Assembly (NCBI GenBank): GCA_021186555.1
Contig: JAJKFL010000005.1
Coordinates: forward strand, 8,335,178 to 8,399,177
Reading direction: 5' to 3'
Length of the DNA: 64,000 nt
From: Reticulitermes speratus
Taxonomy: Eukaryota; Arthropoda; Insecta; Blattodea; Rhinotermitidae
A model generated the notes under the pieces. The model worked only from the letters and a program-made list of their open reading frames with translations, was not told the origin of the DNA and did not search any database. A program made the translations under genes and the position numbers. Positions 22,701 to 35,100 of the stretch are shown one piece after another. The stretch's first letter is position 1. Each line of letters opens with the position of its first letter.

Positions 22701-24647
22701 AGTTAGAGGTATTGGAATGGAAAGATCTTGCAAAGTGATGGCAACCTGCAAAATGCTGACTACTCAGTAAAATAACAAACCTGCTGGCAAGGAACTTGCT
22801 TCTCCACACCTCACATTGCCCTGCAAGCCACTCTGTCTGCTCCTGGTGCGTTGAAAGTCGCTGTGCTGAGTTCAACAAGGCACGTGCCAACTGTAGCTTG
22901 TCCTCCGTCAGTAGGTGAACCCGAGTCTGTAAGTCTTCCCCGACTGCAGCCACCAACAGATTCTTGAGCTCACCATTTACCTGCCAGAGCATTGGAGTCA
23001 CTTTCAATAGCATAAGCCCCATTTTTCAACATATTTATGGTGCACATTCATGCGCGCGTGTGCACACGCATGCACACACACACAAAACATGGATTTTCCT
23101 GAAGTGTTTTTTTATTTTCTCACAGCAGGTTTCAAAAAACAATGTAACATAAGGTATGCATCTGTGTGTTTGTGCCTGCACCATTTAATACTTTGAATAC
23201 AACATGGAATCCACCTCAGGTATATAATCTGCTTCCATTCTGAAAACTCTCGCACATGAACAAGTGAGCACAAAAGTTACTGTAGCACTGTATTGATTAT
23301 AAACATGTTAATGAGTGTTACATGTTGAATAGTACCAACACAATGACCACACAGGCCTCTCAAGATACATTAATGAGGAATAAGCCTTCCCTGTGTTGGG
23401 TCTCATCTGATATATGGTACTTATTTTGTATGTTTAAAAATACCACTGTGTTTTCTAATTTAAAATATCTTAAGTCTGTTTTAATGGATACATTGAATAA
23501 AATCAGATCACTAAGCTATTATTTATTTGGATGATCCATGTGAAGGAAGATAGGTGCAAGTAATTATTTACAGAACTTCTGACTTGGCTACATGCTGGAC
23601 AGCTGAGGAGCCAAGGTTTGATTCCCAGCAGTGGCAAGAGAAATTTCTCTTCTATAATGGATCCAGAATAAAAACTTAATATTAACTGCAATACACTGAA
23701 CTAAAATGCACAGGCCCCTACTCACAGCAAATTGGAAAAGTAGCAATCACTGTGACACCTGCCATCACGGTGAAATGGGTAAATAGCGATGTGAACTGTC
23801 AACATAATGGCCCTGTACAATGTCGTAGCACTTCAGTGTCACTCCAAAATATATAGTAATATATACCGTGTTATTACCTGAATACATAACATACACAGGG
23901 TATCTATCAAACTTCCACTTCTCAGATCACTTTTCTTGCCACTCACCTGGGCCTGGAACTTCAACTGACTTTCCAACTGACCATTCTCTTCTTTCAGGGT
24001 CTTGATCACATCCTCCATTGCTTTCCTCTCCTGCAGTGCAACATCAATCTGCCCCTCATCTGCAGTCCCTTTGCTACTATCTTCATGTTTTGTTGTACCA
24101 TCTTGAACACTTGCCACATTAGTAACCACAAGTTTTAGATCAACAGATTTCTGTGAAAGTTTTCTCTCACTTTGTTTTCCTTTCTTTTCGTATGGAATTA
24201 TGGGTTTCACAGCGGCTTTGTAAGGTTCATATGGAACAAACTTCGGTTCTTTCCCCTTTAGGTTGCCTAACAATATCTTATCTTTCTTGGTCTGTGTCAC
24301 ATTCTTTGGAACCAAATTAACTATTTTCCCAGTAATAACTGGAGGAGTGGGTGTAAAATGTTTGAAGTCTGGAGCTCTGTAGATCAGCTGGTTTCCCAGA
24401 CTATTCTTATCACGTTTCACATGAACAGCCTCATTTTTAACCTCTGCTTCATTTTCCATGCCATCTCCCTGCATTCGAACGGGCGATGGTAGTGCCTGCT
24501 TGACAGCATCTGTAACATATAATTTGGCAAACATTTAATAAGACAAACAGAAAAGTTAATTTTGGCCATAATTTTATTTAATTTACTTATCTACACATTT
24601 AAATTCCTGTACCACAAATGCTTGTCAGTATATTTGCTACAGGTGAC

Positions 24648-24683
<36 letters not shown>

Positions 24684-25705
24684 ATTGTATTGTACTTATA
24701 TTTACTGTATGTATTTTGTTTTGTATGTGTATGGGTGTTTTTGTAAGGTGTGGATGTTTTTGTAATGTGTGTACGGCGTTCTAATATGTGTACTTGTATT
24801 TACTGTATGTATTTTGTTTTGTATGTGTATGGGTGTTTTTGTAAGGTGTGGATGCTTTGTAAGGTGTGGATGTTTTTGTAATATGTGTATGGCGTTCTAA
24901 TATGTGTACTTGTATGTACTGTATGTATTTTGTTTTGTATGTGTATGGGTGTTTTTGTAAGGTGTGGATGTATTTGTAAGGTGTGGATGTTTTTGTAAGG
25001 TGTGGATGCTTTTGTAAGGACTGGATGCTTTTGTAAGGTGTGGATGTTTTTGTATTGTGTGTACGGTGTTCTAATGTGTGTACTTGTATTTACTGTATGT
25101 ATTTTGTTTTGTAATTGTGTATAGTTTGTTTTGTATTGTTATTTTTATGTATATTATATGTCCATTTGTATTGTGTGTACTAGTGCAAGGACTACTGCCA
25201 CCGGGTGAAAACCCAATTGCAGTAAATAATAATAATAATAATATATATATATATTTTAAAAGAGCTCAATAAGACTGTGTGCTACCTGTTTATTAAACTT
25301 TAAATTCACTCCAGTGTTAATGCAACACAATTTGCTACTCTAGGGTCACTGTACCTTAAAACATCAAAATCATGTCACATCATGTGCAAAAAAAAAAAAA
25401 AAAGAGAGAGAGAGAGAGAGAGCAGCCCATGATAGTTGTCTTTTATTCCGTAACTTATAAGTCATAATTTTCAGTATGACATATTTGGCATGTTTCCTGG
25501 CCGAAAACTATTACAAACAAAATACTGTCATAATACACGATGACATGGCCATTTGTTGATATTACTTCGACACTGGTTTTCCTAACCAGCCATTCCTTAG
25601 AGTACTTTGAAGTAATAAAATGCGACAGCAAGACGTCGATCCATATCTGTAACATGAAGTTATAACAGAACAGTTGAACTTACCACTTCCAGGATGTTTT
25701 AACAT
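19722..25705 (-). CDS. BLZF1: golgin-45 (basic leucine zipper nuclear factor 1)
   Basis: Coding exons in order: 25705-25684, 24509-23947, 22980-22781, 21613-21485, 21400-21181, 19871-19722. All junctions keep phase; 427 aa (human about 400). Golgin-45 is a Golgi coiled-coil tether that binds Rab2 and GRASP55 and maintains medial Golgi stacks. Matches to the vertebrate protein are SPVRMQGDGMEN near the N-terminus, NGELKNLLVAAVGEDLQ, QCEVWRSKFLAS, STCAEKAAEN, and the tail CCGHCSGEIKLI (vertebrate CCNHCRGELIAL), which is the GRASP55-binding cysteine/PDZ tail. The coiled coil runs from roughly residue 160 to 310. The first coding exon is tiny (MLKHPGS plus one base). It was chosen because its GTAAGT donor gives the exact phase and the human-like N-terminal length. 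An alternative start at 24534 would read through the acceptor. Confidence 0.93.
20823..20865 (+). ncRNA. hammerhead-ribozyme-like motif
   Basis: GCCC, CUGAAGA, UG, AGCCU-UAUAU-AGGUU stem II, A, GAAA, CAUG, UU, GGGC. Stem I is 4 bp and stem II 5 bp (one G-U), with a G/A mismatch next to the core. It lies inside a golgin-45 intron, antisense to that gene. Confidence 0.5.
22200..22445 (-). mobile_element. Penelope-like element, GIY-YIG endonuclease fragment
   Basis: The minus strand reads QTGLSVETRVKFCRRHSW and LGQLDKSAVAEQS, matching the conserved GIY-YIG tail of Penelope-like retroelements (QTGRSVETRVKEH...DKSAVAEH). After a frameshift it continues HYVDQITMAVNKI and LHPN. Only this domain remains. 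It lies in a golgin-45 intron. Confidence 0.7.
22446..22700 (-). mobile_element. LINE reverse transcriptase C-terminal fragment
   Basis: The minus strand, with stops and frameshifts, carries the VKPGSLTLRD..., LRTGYLE and QMGGAYSTNGR pattern of the region downstream of many insect LINE RT domains (SLTLREEH...RVFENRVLR...MRWAGHVARMG). The same family lies at 61090-61445. Confidence 0.5.
24651..25260. repeat. microsatellite plus ~110-180-bp tandem repeat array
   Basis: (AT)n at 24651-24679, then about four tandem copies of a unit containing TACTGTATGTATTTTGTTTT and GTGTATGGGTGTTTTTGTAA, ending around 25135. Inside the units GTAAGGTGTGGATGTTTTT repeats several times, changing unit length. (AAT)n/(AT)n follows at 25227-25256. 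It fills most of golgin-45 intron 1. Confidence 0.85.
25387..25422. repeat. poly(A)-(GA)n microsatellite
   Basis: About 16 A followed by about nine GA units, in golgin-45 intron 1. Confidence 0.9.
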
Positions 25706-26111
25706 TACTATAATCTTAATTCACATTTACGCAACAACGATGTTAATTTCTTGCAGGATTAGGCACTTGCAGCACTGCTTTTGTTGTGCTACTTTTGACA
25801 CCATAGGTTAATTTCCAGCACAGTCGTCACTATTTCATAATGACGTTGAAGACGGTTACGGCCTAGATAATCTGTGGTTACGACGGCACGTATTGCTTCC
25901 TGAAACAAGCGTATTAATGTAGACGTACGTGAGTCGTCAGTGTTAATGTTTGCCTAGTATTGTGGACTAGTGAATTTATCATAACATATAAAGGCATAGA
26001 TGATCTGTGTAAACGCTTGGACTGTAGGTAACAGTTGAAATCCTACACAGATAATTCGTGGTCGAAAGCATGTTAGTAGGCACATAAGCTGTTGTAAATA
26101 AATCGACCAAA
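25706..26111. promoter_or_regulatory. putative bidirectional promoter, golgin-45 / TAF5L
   Basis: The start codons of two divergent housekeeping-type genes are 406 bp apart. The interval is visibly richer in CpG (GACGTTGAAGACGG, GTTACGACGGCACG, GACGTACGTGAGTCG) than the flanking introns, and I see no convincing TATA box. It must contain both 5' UTRs. Co-regulation is an inference from spacing. Confidence 0.65.
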
Positions 26112-29100
26112 ATGAAACGTTCCAGAAACGAAGTTGTTAAAGCAACAGTCGGTTCATACTTGAAACGACGTCATTACACGGTACGTGAAGTGAATAGACC
26201 TACCAACTTCCTATTCACGTAAGATTTGTATTAACGTTGACATGATTATTCGCTTACCGAACATAACCTCAATACAAGCTTGCTTTGGAGGGGTAGAGCA
26301 TACCAAAGTTTCGTCTGCATGCACCTTCGTAGAATTTATACTTCTTACATCGTAATTAGGTCTTAAATAAGGGTATGCAATGAGCAGTAGAGCACTAGCT
26401 GGGAGTGGGATAGCAAAAGAGTTAGTAAAAGTAAAATTGTCTTTCTACACATGAAGGCATATAGAAGAGCAGAGCTGTACCTCTGCTCATTCGGTTTCAG
26501 TTTTATTTCCGTCTAGTTTTTGTCATACATGTGACTATAGACTCGTCAACATTAAATATGAATACAATAGTTAAACAAAGTCTCAAACCATCATACTGCA
26601 AGATTATATATATATATATTTATACACTAACAATTCAGTTACATAGATATAAATTCATCCACTGAGTAAAATGCATGACATAAAAGAAATTATTTTAATT
26701 CCCTCTTAAAGGCCCTATAGTTATCCAGTCCCTTTATATAACTAGGCAATTTATTATACAATTTAGTTCCCATACTTATTACACTCTTTTTTATTTATTA
26801 TTATTCTTAACCTCGGCACTAGATGGCACTAGTGGTCATCCTCGCACTCCGTCTACTTTACTCCGGAAAAAAAGCCACCCAGTACCCATTGCCTAGGGGA
26901 CTGGGTGGACTGCAGAGCCAGTCTGGACATTTTGGAGATGTGAAAGCTTCTTGTCCTTGCCGGGATTCGAACCCCGGATTGTCCAGCTTGTAGCCTAGTC
27001 ACTATACTGATTGTACTACCTTGGCTCCTTTGTTTAGATTAGTATTAAAAAGATACGGAAATTTGAGGTGGTTGCTGCAGTGACATAAGAGTGTCCTGGG
27101 ATGTGACACCATACATGATGGTAAGTAGGTACCATTATGCCAGGCATTTAGTATGTGTAATGATGCTTTATACACACACACACCCAGAATAGCATTGTTT
27201 TATATGCACACAAATCCAAACTGTAACTGTGGATTATACATACAAACCCAAAGCCTAACCTTAATCTATACAGTGCATTACTGTTGGTGTTTTGTTTATC
27301 TGTGTTGGCAACTGTAACTTTGGCTTCACTGACTGGATATGGTGTGGTGAGAATTGTGTATGAGGTAGAATGAAAGAAATGTGAAAACAAAGTCATCCAT
27401 GTTCCATTTGTATTCTTCTGTGAAAGCAAAATTAATATATTGGATGGTTAATGAATGAAGGATATTAAGCATTTAAGTATTTGATCAAAAATAAATGTTG
27501 ACACTGTTCAATTCTGATGGCTTGCTAATTAAAGTCCAGGGGTTTGTTGCAGGATACCGAAAATTTCCGCAAGTCTGAACTGCAGTTGAGTCAGACAAAT
27601 GAGCAAATGGCTGTATTTTCTGCTGTTGATAAGGAGGTGACTAGAAATAACACAATCATATTCAGTAGCATCAGTAATGACACATTGCAGATTGATCAGC
27701 AGTTTACCAGGTATAACCATTTGTAATGTTTTATAGTAGGCTGTATAGGTTTAGATGATGGTGCTCATAAATTATATGCAGTGCTGTTTATGTTCAGAAT
27801 TTGTACCCGAGTTATCTGATAATTGGATTTTATATGTCAGAGTTTTAACATTTCTTACTATGTTCTGTTGTACTTAGCAGCTAGTAGACTGTCTAATTGC
27901 TTTTATGTTGCCATCATTTCTTACATGGATACATAATGGAATGCCGTAAGGGACCAGCTGTCTGCTACCCAGAATTTTGTTTGTACACATATTGTTGTCT
28001 TTCTCTGTACATTCCGTTATAATCTCATATGGAAGATTCTTACAGCAGCCTGTATTTGTGAAGTTTTGGTGACATTTAACCTTTAAGAGCCGGCGATTTA
28101 AATGCCCTGTACTGTCAGCGGACCGGAGTTTTCTCTGGGGATTTAAACGTTTGTTGCAATGGTTAGGAAAATTTTGAATATCTTGAAGAATATTAACGCT
28201 GGATCTGTGAAATAAATCGTAATTACTCAAGTGAAGCATGGAGAACACGGTAATGTACATCATAGTTTATTATAAAATATTTTGATGCAAAATAAGAATG
28301 AACCACTTCCCTAAGAGACAGAAATTTTAGTCTTCTTTTGTTTCTTTATCGTGTCTGGACCATTAATGGAATTTTAGTAATATGTTATGTTTCGTTCTCT
28401 TTAGCCTTAAATTCTGGCTCCTTTCTCCTGAATTCGTCCCCACTTTCAAGGGAAAATATTTCTGTGAGGTTATTTTAACAACAGCGAAATGCTTTTCGTT
28501 GGTGTGATTTCTGTAAGGGTGTACTTACAAAGAGGTTTACAGTTTTACAACCATGAGGAATCTGACCTGCGAAAGGAAAAGTACGTTTCTCGGTATTCCT
28601 ACCAGTGGCCACACTCTTTCAGTGTTTGTCGCACAGTGCAGTGACCCTGTCGCTTGTGAAAATTATTTCTTGTGAGTACATAATCAGCATCATGGCTTGT
28701 AGAAGGCATATTCGTGATGAAGATATTGAATCACAGCTGATCTGTGATATTGATTCGGATGAGAACATCTAATAATAAGGTATGTAATAATTTCTGTAAC
28801 AAGTAACTTCCTTCTGACGACGCATCATATACTGCCTTTCTCGGGTGAGCTATGTTTCATTCTTCCATCAAGTACGTAAGGGTAAATACAGCCGGAAGCT
28901 TTTAATTTCTTCGTATATTTGGACAAATATATTGTGAAAATGTATTGAAAATTTTTCTGTGAGTACAAGCACGGGCTAGAACAGTGAATAAGTTATACGA
29001 TCACCAGAAAGGAGATCAGGGTTCGGTTCCCGGAAAGTACATAAATATATCTATAGACTCGTATAAATCTTAACTCGATTCTACCGGCTTTTTAATCGAT

Positions 29101-32100
29101 GGGTATCTGGGGAACATGAATGTACAGATGCTGGAGCAAGAAGCTGAATACGCTCTAAACAGTGTTAAATACATCATTTTATGGTATATTACCTCCGCGC
29201 CCCAATACGCCCCCTTGATATGAGGCACAACTCTAAAATTACCTTCAAGTCTGCTGTATGTATACATAATATTTACACACGCTTATTGCCCCGCCAATAT
29301 CGTATTTAATGCGAAAAGTTTACATACATCTTTTTGGACAAAAATGTCCGTTTCGGCATTCATACCTACACAAAACGATGGACAAATTTGTCCGTTTCGG
29401 CTCTTAAAGGTTAAAGAGTGTACAGGAAATCTTTTATATTTGTGTTATTCAATAGACATTAAGTGAAGAAATTAGACAAGTACAGCTGTCTCGTGTCACC
29501 TGCAGTTGTGCCAGGTGGATTTGGAATGTGCGCGGTTTCCATTGCAGTGGTGTAGTTGGTTGAGGCACTGCACTAGAAGCTGGAAGGTCGCGGGTTCGAT
29601 TCCCAATGGTGTCATTGGAAGTTTTTGTTGACATAATCCTTTCAGCCACACTATGGCCCTGGGGTCGACTCGGCCTCTAACAGAAATGAGTACCAGAAAT
29701 ATTCCCTTGGGGAGTAAAGGCGGTCAGTGCGTAGGGCTGACAGCCTTACCACCTTCATGTGCCGATTGTCTAGAAATCTGGGAGCCTCAACCTCCTGGAA
29801 CCCTAAGGGCCTGTCCAGGCCTGTAATGAGATTGCTTTACCTTTTACGGTTTCCCATTTGTATCCACTGGTATTTTGTTTTATGTGCCAACAGTTTTTAT
29901 TTGCTTGTGCACAGATACAATCGGGAGCTTCATCACTAAGAGATTGCAAGAGGTGGGGATGTAATGGTATTTGAAAGCAGTTTCCTCAGTTCCAGTTTAG
30001 CTGGTGTACATTGTTGTGACTGTTTTTATGTTTTATGTCCAGTTAATGTTTAAACATGTTGTTATCTGTTCAGTGAAGAGACAGGCAACTTGGGCTGTGA
30101 TGAGTATTGACTGTTCCTGTGGTTGCTGTAACTCTAAATTTCCCATAATTCATTGGTGTTTCTAATTACAGTATTTCATGAATGTAGTTCTCACGGTTTG
30201 TGAGGGATTTCTTTGTTACAGATCGTAACAAAACATACGTTTCTTCATATTTTGTAACATAAGAATTCATTCTTTGTCGGTGCATGTGCTCAGCAATTCT
30301 GAGTTTATTACTATGCCATGATTATTGTCTAGATATTGTCTGTTTGGTACCAACAGTTGCAGTAAAATACTGTATGCTGAGTTTAATTGCCAGACTGTGA
30401 GGAATCATAAGAGTGCAGGAAATTGAAAACAGAGATGACTGACCTGGGACCGTAGAAATGAGTACCCAACAAAGAGAAGTCTTATGCTGTGGAATTCTGA
30501 TCAAGGATTTCACTCAAGGGTTCTTGCACCATGTGTTCAGTAATTATGATATTAAGTTGTATTACACTATTCAGGGTCAGTTCCCTATACAGTGTTTTAC
30601 CAGCAACTCTCCTCACAGTCTGACAAACATACTCATAGGTGGTGTTTGGCATGCATTGTGTGTGTTTGTCAAGGAGATGATTCAGTTGCCTGAATTTTTA
30701 CCTTAGACTGAAGTCATGGATCAGTGAGATCAAGTCAGAGGACTGCAGGAGTGAGTTGGCAGCACTGTTGTGTCCCTTGTTCTGCCGCCTGTACCTAGAA
30801 ATGTTGAGAGGGGGACATCGGCAGTCTGTAGCCAAGTTTTTCAAGCGACATCAGGGCCTGTTTCTGTCCAAAGAACACAGTCGAGAGTTGGTGGAGGAAT
30901 TGGCATGCATTTACAGTAACCAGGATATTGATTCCAGCCCTGCAGTCAAAGTTTTCAGGTAACTGGCAGGTGATAACAGCATTGTTGAATATTTGTCTAA
31001 ACATGTGGCTCTCTAGTTGCATGATAGCTAAATTATTTGCATGCACTAATATCCTGTAAAATGATACTAATGGCTTTGGAGTACTCAGTCTCTGGCTCAC
31101 AGGGTGACTGCAGTATTCATTATTTGTTTTATATGGCTTCAAATTAAATGAACTCATAACAATTTAATACACATGTTAAGTACAGGATGTCTAGCTTGTT
31201 ATGAGTCTGGGTCATGTGTAGTTGGGCAAGGTGTATGCATGTTAAAGTAGGAGTAGCCGGTTATTCTCCACCTATTTCCCCCCTCGGCATTATGATCTTG
31301 CTCTGTTCATATCATGTCAGGCCCAAATCAACATAACTTCTGATGTGACCAAATTGCATTTCAATGAAATTTTGTTATGTTTACACAGTCTGATGTGTAA
31401 ATGATAAATGTATTCTTTTTTGTTTTGTCATTTCCTTAAGAGAGTTACTGCATTTTGAAATTTGATTTCTCCTTAAATTTATAACTCTGGTCCTAATTAA
31501 CCCTTCAGTGAGACACTTCAAACCCCACACCCTGGGTGTCTGCAGTAGTATTTTTTGTGTTGCTTTCATTTTTGCAGTACATTTTTTAAAGTGACTTAAA
31601 TTTTGATCTACATGAAATAAATAGATGATGTTTTCACAGCAGTTTTGTAAAAAGTGATTCATAATCTCGCCTTTTTATTTGAATGCATTATGTGCAGGAA
31701 CTCCAGGAAGCAAATTAAAAGTGCAAGGTGTGTGTGGTAACTTTTAAGACATCCATCCAAACACAAATCAGCTTCACAATCAGCACACCAGTAAATAGGT
31801 GCTTTTCGTACATCTCATTTAGAACACAAGACACATCTTCTCTGAGGTTTTGCTTTTTCCTCAGGAATGGGAAGCCTCTCCAGAAAATGACATTTATTGA
31901 GTCTTGTAGGAGTGGTTCATTGGACAGATGACCATAAACAAGTTGAGGTATGCTCGATCTATGTCTTTCTGCAAGTTACTTTGTCATTTGGAGCCTGAAT
32001 GTTTCATAATCAATCACCAAGTTGGATAGCAGAGACTGCAAAATTATGAGTCATAACATGGAGTAATTTTTTAAAAACTTTCACATTTGAGAGTTTAGTC

Positions 32101-35100
32101 ACTACCTTGCATATGGATGTTGCAGCCAGAACAACAATGGACTGTATTATGCCCTCACCCACTTACTGACATGCATTTCATCTGTGTGGTATGTAGAGAC
32201 CTTTATCACTCTCTTCTTCTTGTGCCGGGTCTGAGCTGCTGTGTCGTTTGAGTGTTGACCAATATGCTCTGCCTTTTTCATCCCCCCACCCAGCACTGTG
32301 GGAGGAAGGAACATTTCATCTGTTAACACATAAGGTAAAGGATGCATGAATCTCAGGCCCCGGGTTCCCCGGGGGGAATAAATTGTTATGATGGTGCCTG
32401 CTATTTATGGGGTTTCTGTATGGAAGTTGCTTAATGTCACCCTTCTGGCACCTAAAATGTTGAGGTGGCTCTCAAATTTTTGGAAAATTTGTGCACCCCT
32501 GCATAAGTCACCAATGCAGTCGGTCATTTTTTGTTTTAGAAATCATTCTAACTGTGGTGAATTATAGAAATTATCCATCGAGAGGGTGTGATTATGATGT
32601 AGGTGAGGCTTTACGAGTTCCAGTACTGTTGCTGCACTTTATTTGTCTGTGGATTTACAAACTGATTGTGTAGTTTCATGCCCTGCCCTGTGTAAATGAT
32701 GAATGACTGGACGTAGTCTTTACTGGATTCATAGGTTTCATGATTTTATGCCAAATTTGGTAGCTTGCATGGGTGTGTATTATTTGAAAGACAGATTTTT
32801 TTACAGGATGAAAGACTTGTCTGTGGCAGTATTTTTGGCATGTATGGTTGCTGAAATCTGTAGTTCAACTGTTGAATTACAGGTCAAATATTGAAACATT
32901 TGGCTGGCCCTCCCTATTCACTTATTGCCAAATTATTCACCAGAATGCAGGTATCTTATCGTGAATTTGATTTTTTTGAAGGGAGGTGTTTCAGAGAAGA
33001 TAGGAGTGTACAGAAAGTAGTTCTTCCTGTCCTTTGTGTTTGTTTATGTAATATTCCGATTAGCGTGAACAATGCTAAAACTGCATACATTTCATCCAGG
33101 GTGACATCTTTCCACTGTCCAATCCACAAGTGATAAGTAAATGTTGTGTCACTTTTAGCTATTTGTTGCTGTGTGTATTTGCTCGTTTATTTGATCAAAA
33201 GAGAGTATCGGAATTAATCTTATATAAGGTGCATAATTTGTTGGTTCATCGGAAAGAACTGATCCCGTTGTTCTCTGACTGCTAGTTGTGTAGGACACTC
33301 TGACCTTCACATCATGTAAAGGCATTTCATGAACAGCATAAGTATTTTCTGTGGACGAGTATCTCTTGTTATGACTGGTTACATATGTGCTCAGTGCTTT
33401 GTCAGAATAAAGTGTATGTTCTGGGTCAAGAAGGCCATTGAACACAGATTCCTGAAACCATCTACATTATCACATTCTTATCGTGCAGTCTGGAGGCACC
33501 AGTCTGTGTACAACAGTATTGTTGGAGTGTGCTTTTTAATATGCTACTTTCAAGAGTCTATGGACATAATGGCACTTTCAGGCTTGCCTCTGATTTGTTG
33601 CCAACTCATCAGGTTTTTATTTGGTCAGTAGATATCTGAAGGTTTTCATTTTGTCTAATGATAATCCTGTTGCTTGAAACTATGCGACAGTTCTGTAAGC
33701 TTTTGCTTGGGAAGGTACTACACTCTCAGGAAGTTGTCTGTTAAACTTTGGCATTTCCAGTGTGAGTTATGCTTCAAAAAAGTGTTTGTATAGAAATACG
33801 TTTTGTTCACTGCTACATTACATGTTATTTCACAACCTGCAACAATCCTATCATATCCATTGACCCATTCACTCCTCGAAGAATGACTGTACATCTGTCT
33901 GAGCCAGCATGAGATTTTTTTTAGATGGAGGCAGTAACCTGCCAACCAGAGATTTGCTTCCATGCAACACATGTTGTCATAACCTAAGAATATATTTTTG
34001 GGAAATTGTACCAGTGTTTAAATTTTTATTGTTTTAAATGATGCATTTTAACAATTTATTTTATGTATTCATATTGTAAGATTGAGATCTCAATCCCATG
34101 ACACTCATTCATGTAATTATGATCTAATGTACATTTTCATAAAACAGAGCAACCTGAGGATGACCGTTTAACAGTTGAAACATGTAGCCTTGTAAAAATT
34201 AACGTATTACTATCCAAGGTTAATACAAAGTTGTGGAGATGGAAACAGATAATCTTCCTCCTGATTTGAAAGCTTGAAAATATTGAGTTGAAGTATTTCA
34301 CAAGTGACGGTTAATAAACTGTAAATATGCTTATTAGTATTTAGTTAGTAGAAGCTAGGAGATCAGAATCATAACAGTTTCATTTCCTCTTTGGGTTTAT
34401 GAAGTCAGCTTAATTTGAGGCTGAACTAACTCTTAGTACTGAGTCACAAACATACACTGTTTGTTATTTCAGGTCATGTAAATATCGTTTACCATTGTCT
34501 GCATCATCCATGGGTGCCCTGCAGAAGTACCTTTCTCAACATGGTCATGTGCTTATTCTTCAGGTTTGTGAAATTTGTTTTGTGTTATTTAGGCAGAGTT
34601 ATGGCTTGTGGAGTGATTTCTTGGAGTAAAAAAATTCTGTCAGATTGTAAGCCCTTTTGCATGAAATTATATCACATTTTAAGCCCTTTTGTGAAGAGGT
34701 TGTATGTGCTAATTAACTAACCCCATGACACCATGGAGCAGAGCCCTTCTTGGGAAGCTGACAGGTCATCAGCTAGTCAAGAAATTCTCCACATTTCACG
34801 GAACCTGGAGGTTCATTACCACATTCACAAGAGGCTGCCCCTGTCCCTATCCTGAGCAAAAACTTAACCAAAGGATCAGTCCAATTCTGAGGCTCTGTGA
34901 AATGTTTTGTAACATGGTAAACTTTTATGGTGAGGAGTGGTTAGCATCTCAGTCAACCCCCAAGCTGGAGGACCACCCCTTGTTGACTGTCCACTATTGC
35001 ATATTCAATATATTCACAGCTACCCTCCATATTCGAAGCCATTCCTCCATCTGCAACTTGAGGATGCACCATGCTGTGGTGACAGGGACCCACTTATGGC

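Noticed and set aside
22633..23022. 129-codon minus-strand frame as a separate gene
   Set aside because: It is golgin-45 exon 3 (22980-22781) read through into both flanking introns.
23839..24534. Golgin-45 start at 24534 (MFAKLYVT...)
   Set aside because: Possible, but a spliced 22-nt upstream exon gives exact phase and an N-terminus of human-like length, so 24534 is probably intronic.
26930..27020. tRNA-like sequence with a strong B box
   Set aside because: No acceptor stem or proper anticodon arm; it is the head of a SINE.
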